A program made the translations under genes and the position numbers. The notes under the pieces are model-generated. The model was given only the letters and a program-made list of their open reading frames with translations, was not told the origin of the DNA and made no database searches. From Candidatus Villigracilis proximus (GTDB lineage: Bacteria; Chloroflexota; Anaerolineae; Anaerolineales; Villigracilaceae): a stretch of DNA of 64,000 bases. Of this stretch, positions 52,197 to 61,518 are shown piece by piece (position 1 is the first letter of the stretch; each line of letters opens with the position of its first letter). The stretch is from positions 62,001 through 126,000 of the forward strand of contig JADKBB010000005.1 in assembly GCA_016715195.1 (NCBI GenBank), in the 5' to 3' direction.

Positions 52197-55163
52197 TTAA
52201 GGAAGTGTTTCTGTTTCCTGAATTAATGAGCCGCAGCATAGATCGTCTATTTGCAGAAGTTGTACATCTTCCGGCAGGATTAAATTCTGATATAACGCTT
52301 CTGGCACAACCACCACACCTTCCACGAGCAGCGGGGAATTATCCAGTTTGTCAAAGTACAGGGTGTACTTGCCTTTTGTGCCAGTCACCTGTGCCAGATC
52401 AAAAAATTGATACTGATAATTGACAACCACCACATCGGCAGGGATCAATTTGTCGAGCTCAGACTGTGTATAAATACTGATGTCCATTGGCTCGCGCTTG
52501 GTTGAAAAAACCTGTGACTTGTCAAAAAAGACAAGATTTTCCTGATCTGATGCGAGATGCAGCATGAGCGGTTCAGGCAGGAATTTTGCGTCCATCTCCA
52601 GATTGTTGGAGGAGGCCGCGCCGCGCATCAGCAGATAATAGGTGCCATCCTCGGGCAGAGTCACGTCAATGCGAAACTGGGTGGCGCGCGGCACACCGAT
52701 AAACCCGCCGTTGATCGATCCCCATAAACCGGGCGTGATCATGTTCAAACGATTCCACTTGCTGTCTGAAAAGAATTGAAAGAGCCGGAACATGGGTGAA
52801 AGATAATAAGAGCTTGAGATCAGATCAGGATTGAAGGCCATGATCGTGCTGCTTGGGCGAAAATATGAAGTTGGATTTTGTTTGATATACAAATCCAGCG
52901 TGGTGCTGCGTTCGTCATCTGTGACCACTGAGAGCCGGTCGTAACTTTTCAGATCGCTTGAGATCATGGAGTAGCGCAGATCGTAGTAACGGGTTAATTC
53001 AAGATTGCGTGAAAGGATCTGAATGAAAGTGTTCCAGCTTGTGTCAATATAAAGCGGCACACGCTCCGCTTTTGGCAGGTCGGTAAATTCATACAATGCG
53101 TAACTTTCATTCTCCATGATCTTTTTTACATATTCACTGCGTCTGTCCAACTCGGGCAGAATGAAGCGCTCCACCTCACGTAAATATTCCTGACCGCCGA
53201 TCGTGTTCGCCACCAGCTCCTTGTTTACAACAATATATTTCAAATCAATATCGCGCGCGATGTTGACCCACCACGGCTGTTCATAATACATGGCGCGCAG
53301 CAGTAAAAAGAATTCATGCTTATTATCCGAGTCACCTGTCAGCCCGTAATAAAAACTTGGCAGGTCAAGATAGTAAATATGAAACTTGTCTATAAATTTA
53401 TGTGTCACGCCGTTAATGTCCACGATCTCTTTTGCGGTTTCAGTTGGCGGCAGCACCACCACTTTTCCGGGTGATAATTTAAGCAACGCCTCTTTTACTT
53501 CTTTCAAAGGCCCCACGGGATAGGGTGTAAGGAAATTATTGAAATCGCCAGAGAAGAAGACTTTGGTATAGGCCGTGTTTGAAAACATTGGGATAAGCGC
53601 CATAAGAGTCACAACAAGCGGAAGATGACCAGCGCGGGTCAGACGTGCTGTTAGCTGTTTCCAGTTAATTAACTTGTTTCTCCCGTTGACATTTTCCCGG
53701 CGGCGCTGAATATGTGGCGTTGCCCATTTGGCGATTTCGCCCTCGATCCACACCAACGAGATCGGCACCAGCAAACAACCCGTGACGAACATAATGAATT
53801 CAAAGCGATGCGGAAACCGCAAGACCTGCACCACCGTCCCAAACAAGCGGACAACGAGATCGCCCGCCGTGGTCCGCGTGCTGTAGGCGATATTGCTGAT
53901 GAATAACATAGTACGATGGAAAGTTGGAAGCCAGCTCGGTTCGGTATATCCAAGCGTAGCCCACATGGAGAAGAATGTGCTTGCATACGCCACGATCATG
54001 AAAGCACGCAGCGGCTCAGTGTTGAAGATTTCATCGCGTGCGCGTTTGTAAAATAAAGGCATGAACATCAGCGCGGTATAGATCGCATTGGCCCAGCGCG
54101 GCACCTTGGATAAATAATCGCCTGTGGTCATTTTGTCCATAATGCCGGCCATGTCAAAGGCGAGCAGATGTCCGAGCGAGATCGAGGCGTCTACGATGAA
54201 GTAATAGTCCGCTGGAACGGTCTCAGAGAGATTTGCCACGCCGCGCAAAGCATAAAATTTAACAAATGCTCCGTATGGTGCGAGGGTAAATAAAGCGAGC
54301 ATCACAAATGCGCCAATGCTGCGCCAGAAGCGGACTTCCACAAAAAGACGCTTCCAATCCTGCCTGAAGATTTTTATCCCATCCCACCACACACGCGGAC
54401 GATAGATATTGCGCCAGCTGCCTGAACGAATAACACTTATCGCATCCATGATCATGAGGACGGCCACGGTCAACGACATGAATAAGGCAAATAAGACCAG
54501 GTAATGAACAGCAGGATTGAATAATGTAATTAAGCAAGCGGCGGTGATCGGCTTATATGGATTTTTTTGCGGGAAGATCAACCCATAGGTCATCAGTGCG
54601 ATTGCGACTGCGTAGAGTGAGAAACCTAAAATTAACGTGTAAAAGTGCGTGATCTTTGCGTAGGTCATAATTAAAAATATGACCAGAACAGGCGCGGCCG
54701 TGATGGTGTAGATCGTTGCCGCTTTGAATTGCGGCAGAGTTTTGCTTAAGAACCATGCTACAGCCAGGTAACTCCAATATGCTACCATCGGGATAACGAT
54801 CACAATGGCAAAAGGTAAAACCTTGTAATAACGCACCCAGGTTGTATGGAAGGCGTAACGCACACGAAATTCATAGCCGTTCGTTAATTGGTTAAACTTC
54901 CCGGCGGCTTGATCCAGTAATTGACTGTATGGATTAAAGAACGGAACAAGTTCATCCCCGTTAATGACAGCTTCCCCGCTGAGTATGATCGGAATGTTCA
55001 GAATGACATTTCTAAACATAACCACAGAAAGCAGGAAATATAAAAGTCCCACCGTTAACGCAATTCTGCGTGCAGGATTTGCGGTGCTGATTCGCGGAAT
55101 GCGAAGATGAGAGAAGGTCGTGACCGCTGATTTAGCGGGCAAAGACCTTTTTACGGAGGTCAT
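52197..55163 (-). CDS. Large GT-C-like membrane protein with outside C-terminal domain
   Basis: 988 residues. About 12 helices in residues 30-560, with an acidic loop VINGDELVPFFNPYSQLL after the first helix, as in GT-C glycosyltransferases. From about 565 on is a soluble, presumably extracytoplasmic region rich in beta strands (VVVLPPTETAKEIVDI, YYLLMRGAASSNNLEMDAKF). Layout resembles AftD-type arabinofuranosyltransferases, but no specific motif confirms it. Start at 55163 overlaps the next gene by 32 bases. Function: probable glycan transfer outside the cell, inferred. Confidence 0.65.
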   Translation of the reverse strand: MTSVKRSLPAKSAVTTFSHLRIPRISTANPARRIALTVGLLYFLLSVVMFRNVILNIPIILSGEAVINGDELVPFFNPYSQLLDQAAGKFNQLTNGYEFRVRYAFHTTWVRYYKVLPFAIVIVIPMVAYWSYLAVAWFLSKTLPQFKAATIYTITAAPVLVIFLIMTYAKITHFYTLILGFSLYAVAIALMTYGLIFPQKNPYKPITAACLITLFNPAVHYLVLFALFMSLTVAVLMIMDAISVIRSGSWRNIYRPRVWWDGIKIFRQDWKRLFVEVRFWRSIGAFVMLALFTLAPYGAFVKFYALRGVANLSETVPADYYFIVDASISLGHLLAFDMAGIMDKMTTGDYLSKVPRWANAIYTALMFMPLFYKRARDEIFNTEPLRAFMIVAYASTFFSMWATLGYTEPSWLPTFHRTMLFISNIAYSTRTTAGDLVVRLFGTVVQVLRFPHRFEFIMFVTGCLLVPISLVWIEGEIAKWATPHIQRRRENVNGRNKLINWKQLTARLTRAGHLPLVVTLMALIPMFSNTAYTKVFFSGDFNNFLTPYPVGPLKEVKEALLKLSPGKVVVLPPTETAKEIVDINGVTHKFIDKFHIYYLDLPSFYYGLTGDSDNKHEFFLLLRAMYYEQPWWVNIARDIDLKYIVVNKELVANTIGGQEYLREVERFILPELDRRSEYVKKIMENESYALYEFTDLPKAERVPLYIDTSWNTFIQILSRNLELTRYYDLRYSMISSDLKSYDRLSVVTDDERSTTLDLYIKQNPTSYFRPSSTIMAFNPDLISSSYYLSPMFRLFQFFSDSKWNRLNMITPGLWGSINGGFIGVPRATQFRIDVTLPEDGTYYLLMRGAASSNNLEMDAKFLPEPLMLHLASDQENLVFFDKSQVFSTKREPMDISIYTQSELDKLIPADVVVVNYQYQFFDLAQVTGTKGKYTLYFDKLDNSPLLVEGVVVVPEALYQNLILPEDVQLLQIDDLCCGSLIQETETLP

Positions 55164-56202
55164 TGAAATAAGCCATCAATTCTTTTCTTAATGAGGCGCT
55201 GCGCTCAAGCAGGTGGGTGCGTACCGAGTCGGAGTTGTTTATTACCTGCGTGATTCCTTCAAATAAGGTTTGTGCAGTGAAGGGCTGATTAATGTCGAGT
55301 GAATGCTCCAACATGCCTAGATAATCAAGTAATTCGCGTACTTTTACATCGAGGACAAGGTCACAGCCTGAGATGATTGCGGCAACATCCTGCGCAGATT
55401 GCGGCTCATGGAAGATAAATTCAATTTCAGGAATTCTTTCACGGAAAGCTTTCAACACACTGAGATCGTCGTTGGCTTTGAATTTGCTTTGCATCGGCAG
55501 GGCATGGATCTCAAGTTTCCGACGCTTGTCCATCAGTTGCAGACATTCAGCAAGGCTGGTGACGAATCCTTCCCAGGCATCGCGATTTTCAATGTCATAG
55601 TTAAGATTCAACGCCACACGCAATTTGTTTGATGGCAGTAAAGGTTGCGGGTTGGGTAAAAAAACTTCGGGCGCGTTGGCAAAAACAGCATCCGGGACAC
55701 GAATCACTTTACTCGGGGCCAGACCAAGTTTCAGTACAGTTTGAAGCGATTTGTCATCCCGCACAGAGAGAATATCCACTTGATTTAATATCCAGCGGGC
55801 GAGTCTTTCTCCATTGGGTGTCATGATTGGCCCAACACCGATATTGCTCATCACCACCGGTTTGCGCGCAATTTGTTTTGCAAAAGTAACTGTTGCGAGG
55901 ATCATAAAAAGTGTGGAGTATGGATTGCGCCCCACGCTGGCGTAGAGTTCTTTAATGATGCTTCCGCCGCCAAAGAAAGGCAGGTTGGACGTGATCAGAT
56001 ATTTCAGGAAACGTGGCAGCTCACGTGTGGTATGAAAAGACTCCATACTGAATTGCGGAGTCAGCATGTTTTGCGTGAAAACCGGATCATACGAGTTGAC
56101 CGCGTAACGATGCTCACGGCCAAGCTGCGCAAGAAACGTTTCAAGCAAAAGCTCATCGCCGAGGTTGAATTGTCCATGGGTGCCTAGAAAGAGTATGTTC
56201 AT
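55132..56202 (-). CDS. Polysaccharide pyruvyltransferase-family protein with internal gap
   Basis: 356 residues. ILFLGTHGQFNLGDELLLE, FGGGSIIKELY, VVMSNIGVGP, LSVRDDKSLQTV and LRVALNLNYD follow the CsaB/PssM-type family, which adds pyruvate to envelope glycans or shows related GT-B activity. The family's RLH-containing block (a hydrophobic run ending in ALSYD) should follow SGCDLV, but here the chain goes straight from CDLVL to DVKVRELLDYLGM. About 20 residues appear to be missing in frame, including the conserved Arg-His. Activity is doubtful as written. Confidence 0.78.
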   Translation of the reverse strand: MNILFLGTHGQFNLGDELLLETFLAQLGREHRYAVNSYDPVFTQNMLTPQFSMESFHTTRELPRFLKYLITSNLPFFGGGSIIKELYASVGRNPYSTLFMILATVTFAKQIARKPVVMSNIGVGPIMTPNGERLARWILNQVDILSVRDDKSLQTVLKLGLAPSKVIRVPDAVFANAPEVFLPNPQPLLPSNKLRVALNLNYDIENRDAWEGFVTSLAECLQLMDKRRKLEIHALPMQSKFKANDDLSVLKAFRERIPEIEFIFHEPQSAQDVAAIISGCDLVLDVKVRELLDYLGMLEHSLDINQPFTAQTLFEGITQVINNSDSVRTHLLERSASLRKELMAYFNDLRKKVFAR

Positions 56203-56344
56203 ATGTTCATTCTAATGAGTATGTCTGAAAAGAAAACTATCAGAATGATTACAACAGAAAAAAAATTGCAATTATGCAAGGATGGTTTTTTGGGGAAATA
56301 TCGGGCGTTATCATCATTTTTAGATGAAATATCGCATGTGACCC

Positions 56345-56372
56345 TTGTCACGAATATAAACAAAGATATAAT
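56345..56372 (+). promoter_or_regulatory. Promoter of the ferredoxin gene
   Basis: TTGTCA (56345-56350), 16-base spacer, TATAAT (56367-56372). The rest of the A/T-rich 56203-56344 interval shows no gene. Confidence 0.6.
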
Positions 56373-56415
56373 ACATGTATTAAGTTTATTCACAATTCCA
56401 TAAGGAGTAAATAAA

Positions 56416-56829
56416 ATGACCCACATTATTACCAGTTTGTGCATTCGTGATCGTGGTTGCGTCGAAGTCTGCCCAGTTGAGTGTATCGTTCCTGGACAAG
56501 CCGGAACAGAATGGCCCTGGTTGTACATTGACCCGGATACCTGCATTGATTGCGGCGCTTGCGTCCCTGAATGCCCGTACGCTGCGATCTTCCCGGAAGA
56601 TGAAGTACCTGCTGCCTACACTGCCAAAGGCGGTGAGTACATCAGCAAGGTTGGTCTCACTGGTCACTACGAAGGAACCAATCATCATGGCAAGGCAGTT
56701 GTGCTTGAGACCACTCGTCAACTCACAGCCGGTGAAACCATCGACCTTACCCCCGACATCAAACCTAATTACGACTTCTTCAAGGGCGGCCCCGGTTACG
56801 CCGCGAAAGACAGCGACACCGGTTCATAA
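56416..56829 (+). CDS. fdxA: Two-cluster ferredoxin (FdxA-like)
   Basis: 137 residues. Cys9, 15, 19, 23 (CIRDRGCVEVCPVEC) and Cys43, 46, 49, 53 (CIDCGACVPEC) can hold a [3Fe-4S] or [4Fe-4S] plus a [4Fe-4S] cluster, as in 7Fe/8Fe ferredoxins of aerobes. The last 60 residues are a non-cysteine tail (VVLETTRQLTAGETIDLTPD). Single-gene unit with AAGGAG, its own promoter and terminator. Cytoplasmic electron carrier. Confidence 0.92.
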   Translation: MTHIITSLCIRDRGCVEVCPVECIVPGQAGTEWPWLYIDPDTCIDCGACVPECPYAAIFPEDEVPAAYTAKGGEYISKVGLTGHYEGTNHHGKAVVLETTRQLTAGETIDLTPDIKPNYDFFKGGPGYAAKDSDTGS

Positions 56830-56842
56830 ATTACAAGTCAAT

Positions 56843-56880
56843 AAAAAAGGTCAGGCACATGTGCCTGACCTTTTTTATTG
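56843..56880. terminator. Bidirectional terminator, perfect 34-base palindrome
   Basis: AAAAAAGGTCAGGCAC and its complement meet at CATG; A-run on one side, T-run on the other. Ends both the ferredoxin gene and the opposite-strand SEDS gene, whose stop lies in its T-run. Confidence 0.92.
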
Positions 56881-59298
56881 ACTTAATGCTGCTTCCAGCA
56901 GACTATCTCCAATATATTCTGCAAGATAGGTATTATTTTCTTCCAATATCACAACCAATGTCAATGGCGTGCCGCCCCAGTCAGGCAGTGATCCAGCAAG
57001 CAGCCAGGTGATGATCGTGTCTTCATCTGCGCTGGCTTGACCGACATTTTGCCAGTAAGGTTTTCCTTCGACGATAAATGAAAGAGCCGCTTCATTCGCC
57101 GCCGATGCCTGAATCACCTCTCTGGGTTGATTCTCAGCTGAAAGCACCACCCATCCCTGCTCGGGCGTGTTGACTGCTGTTGCAATTCGTGGAGCAGGTG
57201 CAATACCCTGATTACTTAACGATGCTGCAGCAATACTCATTTGCAGCGGACTGACTTGCAGGTCTTGTGTGGAGTTGTTTTCTGCGCTGGATGCAACAGG
57301 CATGTTTATGATGGGGGCTTGATAAAAACCCAATCTTTCGTAATAGGCTTTTAATTCCGCTTCACTGGGTGTGATATCTCCATATTGCGCGCGTATCAGC
57401 GGCAGCATGGTTGTGCCGATTGGATATAGCCCTTGTGCGGCGCGGTTAACCAATGGTGCAGATTCGTTTTGAGAAAGCGCTTCACCTTCATCATCCAGTT
57501 TGTTTGGGTCATAAGTTGGATGCGAAGCCATTGCAAGAATCTCACCTGTTTCTGCATTCATGAGAATGATTGCGCCGGTGTGTCCACCCAATAACTGATC
57601 TGCTTTGGATTGCAGCGGCAGGCTTAAACTTAAGCGTACGTCCAATCCAGGGGGAGGTGTGCCATAAATCAAATGCTCCCACCACATCAAAGAGGCGGGG
57701 TTTCCCTGTAAGCCGCGCAGATAATCATCCAGTGTGGCTTCCAACCCTGCCTGACCGTATATGGGATGTGTATATCCGGTGATAGGGCCAAGGTTTGGGT
57801 AAAGGTATACGCGTGTAAACGTTCCGCTTTCACCTTCGGTAATGTTAATGGGCTGATTATTTCTGTCGAGCAATTCACCGCGCGGCACATAGCGGTCTGC
57901 GATGGCGCGGCGCGGATTGTCGGTGCGATTCAGTAGATCTGGTCCGCGGATGATGGCCCACCAGCCGACTGAAACGGCACAGGCGGCAAGTCCGAGGGCG
58001 AGCATGCCTGCCAGTATTGAATATGATTTTGAGTCTTCCAGCGCGGCGGGTTCGCTATCTTCTACATTGCTAATGACAAGCAGAATAAATAAGGCGATGT
58101 ATGAGGTTAGTAGTGAGGAGCCGCCGTAGGAAACGAATGGCAAGGTAACGCCGGTAAGCGGGAACAGACGCAGGTTTCCGCCAATAATAAGCAGACTTTG
58201 AATGCCAAGGTAGGTGACAACGCCCGCCGCAAGATAACGGCGGAATCTATCAGCAGCACGCAGGGAGACGATTAAGCCCCGGGCGAGAACCAGCCAAATG
58301 GTGGCGAGCAGGCCCAGGGTTCCGACCAGACCCGTTTCTTCTGCAATGGCGGAAAAAATAAAATCTGAGATGGCAACCGGCACAAGAAGCGGGCTTCCCA
58401 TCCCAAGTCCACGACCGAAAGTGCCGCCATTGGCGATGGCAAGTATGGATTGAACGATCTGATAGGAATTCCCCGATGGGTCTTCCCACGGATTGAGCCA
58501 TCCTTGAACACGAATGTGGATGATGTCGATAAAGAAATATCCAACCACCATGGCTGTCATTAAAAATACAAAAGCACCCAATAAGACACGCCGCTTTCCT
58601 GTTGCGAGAAAAATGATGACTGTGAAAATGGAGATAAAAATGGAAGCGGTGCCGAGATCGCGTTGAACGAGCAGCAGCAAAAGTGCCAGCCCGGTGATGA
58701 CAAGGGTGGGTACAAGCAGAGGCAGCGAGGAAAGCCGGATGCTAATTCTATCTGCGAGATAGGCGGAGAGATAAATGACGAGTAAAAGTTTGAGCGGTTC
58801 GGATGGTTGAAAATAAACGCCGCAGCATCCAAGCCATAGGCGCGGCCCAAGCCCAAGCGGGTTCGTGCCGAATAATAAGGTAAGCGCAGTGATAAGCAAT
58901 CCACTGCTTAATAAAATATATTTGTATCGTCTAAGAAAAGCGAGGTTTTGTGGAACGTAAAGCGCAAGAATAAAAACGATCATGCTGATGCCGAGCCAGA
59001 TGGTCTGACGCAGGCCAAAGGCTTCGTCAAGCCGCCAGATGGTCAGCAATCCCCAGCCGCTTAGAAGCGCTGTCAGCGGCAATAGGTAGGGGTCGCGTTC
59101 GGGTAAATATTTAATGGTTGCGCGATCTGCAAGTGTTGTGAGTACAACCCATGCAAGGAAGCCGATCCAATGTGACAATCGATAATCCACATCCCAGGAA
59201 CGTTCGCGCACAGCGGGTGAGAGTGTGAGGATCACTGAATTGACGAACAGGAAATACCCCGCCCAACGTAAAAGGCGGCTTTGGATCAAATCATGCAT
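56875..59298 (-). CDS. RodA/FtsW-type SEDS protein fused to inactive transpeptidase-like domain
   Basis: 807 residues. Residues 1-410 form the SEDS polymerase: WLGCCGVYFQPSEPLKLLLV, VQRDLGTASIF (catalytic Asp region), AISDFIFSAIAEETGLVG and TLPFVSYGGSSLLTSY. After a helix near 430-450 the rest is a class B PBP fold (RGELLDRNNQPI, GQAGLEATLDDYLRG, ILMNAETGEILAMASHPTYDPN, NRAAQGLYPIGTTMLPLI). In place of SxxK it has TTML, and the KTG region reads NVGQAS, so acyl-enzyme chemistry is impossible. Probably polymerises glycan strands with the dead domain as activator or localiser. Confidence 0.9.
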   Translation of the reverse strand: MHDLIQSRLLRWAGYFLFVNSVILTLSPAVRERSWDVDYRLSHWIGFLAWVVLTTLADRATIKYLPERDPYLLPLTALLSGWGLLTIWRLDEAFGLRQTIWLGISMIVFILALYVPQNLAFLRRYKYILLSSGLLITALTLLFGTNPLGLGPRLWLGCCGVYFQPSEPLKLLLVIYLSAYLADRISIRLSSLPLLVPTLVITGLALLLLLVQRDLGTASIFISIFTVIIFLATGKRRVLLGAFVFLMTAMVVGYFFIDIIHIRVQGWLNPWEDPSGNSYQIVQSILAIANGGTFGRGLGMGSPLLVPVAISDFIFSAIAEETGLVGTLGLLATIWLVLARGLIVSLRAADRFRRYLAAGVVTYLGIQSLLIIGGNLRLFPLTGVTLPFVSYGGSSLLTSYIALFILLVISNVEDSEPAALEDSKSYSILAGMLALGLAACAVSVGWWAIIRGPDLLNRTDNPRRAIADRYVPRGELLDRNNQPINITEGESGTFTRVYLYPNLGPITGYTHPIYGQAGLEATLDDYLRGLQGNPASLMWWEHLIYGTPPPGLDVRLSLSLPLQSKADQLLGGHTGAIILMNAETGEILAMASHPTYDPNKLDDEGEALSQNESAPLVNRAAQGLYPIGTTMLPLIRAQYGDITPSEAELKAYYERLGFYQAPIINMPVASSAENNSTQDLQVSPLQMSIAAASLSNQGIAPAPRIATAVNTPEQGWVVLSAENQPREVIQASAANEAALSFIVEGKPYWQNVGQASADEDTIITWLLAGSLPDWGGTPLTLVVILEENNTYLAEYIGDSLLEAALSQ

Positions 59299-59342
59299 GT
59301 TTCAATGGTACATCATTTTTTAGGTTAGGGGAGGAGAAAGGA

Positions 59343-60206
59343 TTAAAAATATTTGCCGATCAAAAGGTCAAGTTTTTGACGCGTTTCAGCAGGGACTACT
59401 TTTGGGTCTGTGATCAGCGCAGCCGCGAGTGATTGTCCGCAGGCACAGGTGCGTTCGTCTTTTAATCCGCGTATCAGGTTAAGGATGGCGTCTTGTGCTT
59501 TTTGGGTGTTTTTATGTAGTGTTTGAATCACCATGTCAACGGTGACGGGGGCTTCATTTTCATGCCAGACATCGTAATCAGTGACATGTGCCATGGTGGC
59601 GTAGCATAGTTCAGCCTCACGTGCGAGGAATGCTTCCGGGGAGGCGGTCATGCCGATAATGGACATGCCCCATGTTCGGTATGTATTTGATTCTGCTTTG
59701 GTGGAAAAACGCGGTCCTTCAATGGTGATCAATGACCCGCCGCGATGTGTGATCGCGCCGGTAGCACGCACAGCTGATTCCACTTGATTTGAAAGCTCAC
59801 TGCAAAATGGATTGGCCGCTCCAATATGAGCTACGAGTCCATCGCTAAAGAATGTTCGGTCGCGGTCTTTTGTGTGGTCAAAAATATCATCCGGGATAAC
59901 GATATGCCCCGGAGCATAATCTTCACGTAGAGAGCCACAGGCGCTAATGCTAACTACACGTTCCACACCGAGGGATTTTAGCGCGTAAATATTTGCCCGG
60001 TAGGGAACCTCTGTGGGTGAGAGGTGATGCCCGATTCCGTGCCGTGCCAGAAAAGCGATTCGCACGCCTTCCAGCGTGCCAACTGTGATCGGTGCGCTCG
60101 GCTCTCCAAAAGGAGTATCTATATGATGTTCTTTTACATCCTGCACCCCAGACATGTGATACAAGCCTGAACCGCCAATGATTGCAATGGATATATTCTC
60201 TGTCAT
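59343..60206 (-). CDS. mtnP: S-methyl-5'-thioadenosine phosphorylase
   Basis: 287 residues from ATG 60206 (GGAGAAAA before; the longer frame to 60284 runs into fhaB). IAIIGGSGLYHMSGV, TPFGEPSAPITVGTLEGV, FLARHGIGHHLSPTEVPYRAN, TIEGPRFSTKAES, GMTASPEAFLAREAEL, ATDYD-like VTDYDVWHE. Splits MTA into adenine and methylthioribose phosphate for methionine salvage. Overlaps the fhaB stop by four bases, an unexpected partner in a cell-wall cluster. Confidence 0.94.
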   Translation of the reverse strand: MTENISIAIIGGSGLYHMSGVQDVKEHHIDTPFGEPSAPITVGTLEGVRIAFLARHGIGHHLSPTEVPYRANIYALKSLGVERVVSISACGSLREDYAPGHIVIPDDIFDHTKDRDRTFFSDGLVAHIGAANPFCSELSNQVESAVRATGAITHRGGSLITIEGPRFSTKAESNTYRTWGMSIIGMTASPEAFLAREAELCYATMAHVTDYDVWHENEAPVTVDMVIQTLHKNTQKAQDAILNLIRGLKDERTCACGQSLAAALITDPKVVPAETRQKLDLLIGKYF

Positions 60207-60673
60207 TTTTTTTTCTCCAGGCGCTGTGTGGGTTCTATCACTACATTTTCTGAAAGACTGACAATTAATCGCGTTCCCCCGCATACGATTTCATCCCCAG
60301 AAGTAATGACCGTCGGCATGTTTACGACCGCTTCATTGAGGATCGTCCCATTTGTAGAGGCAAGGTCTTCGAGCCACCACTGCCCGTGATGATAAGTTAA
60401 TTGTGCATGACGGGTGGATACGGTATCGTCAGTGAGTGGGATATCACAGCCGGGGTCACGCCCAAGAATGATCTCTGATTGAAAAAAATGTTTTACGATT
60501 GGGGCTTCGCGTTCGCGCCGAATCATCAAACTGATACCGGGAACACGGCGGTTTGCAAGTGATTGTCCCTGCCTTTGCACTTCACGCCAAAGCATGTATA
60601 AGGCCCATCCAAGAAACCCGTAAAGAGCAAGAGCCATTATCAGCCGCAAGGCCAATACAATTGGACCACTCAT
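60203..60673 (-). CDS. Membrane-anchored FHA-domain protein (FhaB-like)
   Basis: 156 residues. One N-terminal helix (IVLALRLIMALALYGFLGWALYML), then an FHA domain: IILGRDPGCDIPLTDDTVSTRHAQL, LEDLASTNGTILN. Binds phosphothreonine. Equivalent to FhaB/FipA next to rodA in actinobacteria. Seven bases after the fhaA-like gene. Confidence 0.92.
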   Translation of the reverse strand: MSGPIVLALRLIMALALYGFLGWALYMLWREVQRQGQSLANRRVPGISLMIRREREAPIVKHFFQSEIILGRDPGCDIPLTDDTVSTRHAQLTYHHGQWWLEDLASTNGTILNEAVVNMPTVITSGDEIVCGGTRLIVSLSENVVIEPTQRLEKKK

Positions 60674-60679
60674 CTTGAT

Positions 60680-61498
60680 TTATCTCTTGAATTTGGCAGT
60701 GGAATGTGGATCTCGTAAGGATGCAGTTGGGCGGTCTGCTGATGCGTGCTGAAGCGGAGCAGTGTCTTTCAGGTCTGGGCGTGGCGGCGGATTGTCCTGT
60801 CCAAAAATAAGCGCAACACCTGCCAGTGAAATTACATCTCCGGGATAAAGCACACTTTGACTGGTGCGCTGTCCATTTACAAATGTGCCCCCGGTTGAAT
60901 TTAAGTCAAAAACCACATAGCGTCCTTTGATGGAGCGTAGTTGTGCATGATTGCGAGACACACGCGGATCATCAATGATCAATTGATTATCCAGTCTGCG
61001 GCCAATATTAACCACGGAAAGCACGAGCGGGAATACTTTTACCCCTTCCACAATTAAAAAAGCGTTCTCGGGTAATTTTCCACTGTCTTCAAGACTTCCA
61101 GTGTCAAGTGGGGTTGCGTTTGTTTCTGCCATTGATTCGACCCTATGTGACGCCACAATTTCAGCATCACTTGTTGATATTTTTTCATCTGTTGCGATGG
61201 TAACTGTAGGCGTTATTGTAAACCTAAAACCTGCTTCCTGGGCAACCGTGGTAATGGAATGCAATAGTACTGTAAGCAATTGCGCATCCTGCCACTTGGC
61301 GGCAGTCAACGGATGCATGATCAGCGTATATACATCCGGCGCTGCGATTGAACCATCTTCCAGGAATATTGTGTTTAATTGGATCGCTGCTGCCAGTTTC
61401 TGAATGATCACATCTTCAACTTTTTTACCCGGCAGAACATTTAATAAATCCACTTCAACCAACGATTGCAAACGTGCTTCAAGTTCTTTTAGATTCAT
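60680..61498 (-). CDS. FHA-domain protein with DUF3662-type N-terminus (FhaA-like)
   Basis: 272 residues. Residues 1-110 (LEARLQSLVEVDLLNVLPGKKVEDVIIQKLAAAI, NVYTLIMHP-like DVYTLIMHPLTAAKW) are a DUF3662-like domain. An acidic linker follows, then FHA at about 165-245 (NIGRRLDNQLIIDDPRVSRNHAQL, FDLNSTGGTFVNG) and a basic tail. Phosphothreonine reader. Starts the fhaA-fhaB-mtnP-SEDS set. Confidence 0.92.
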   Translation of the reverse strand: MNLKELEARLQSLVEVDLLNVLPGKKVEDVIIQKLAAAIQLNTIFLEDGSIAAPDVYTLIMHPLTAAKWQDAQLLTVLLHSITTVAQEAGFRFTITPTVTIATDEKISTSDAEIVASHRVESMAETNATPLDTGSLEDSGKLPENAFLIVEGVKVFPLVLSVVNIGRRLDNQLIIDDPRVSRNHAQLRSIKGRYVVFDLNSTGGTFVNGQRTSQSVLYPGDVISLAGVALIFGQDNPPPRPDLKDTAPLQHASADRPTASLRDPHSTAKFKR

Positions 61499-61518
61499 TC
61501 TCTGTTATCTTTTTATCT

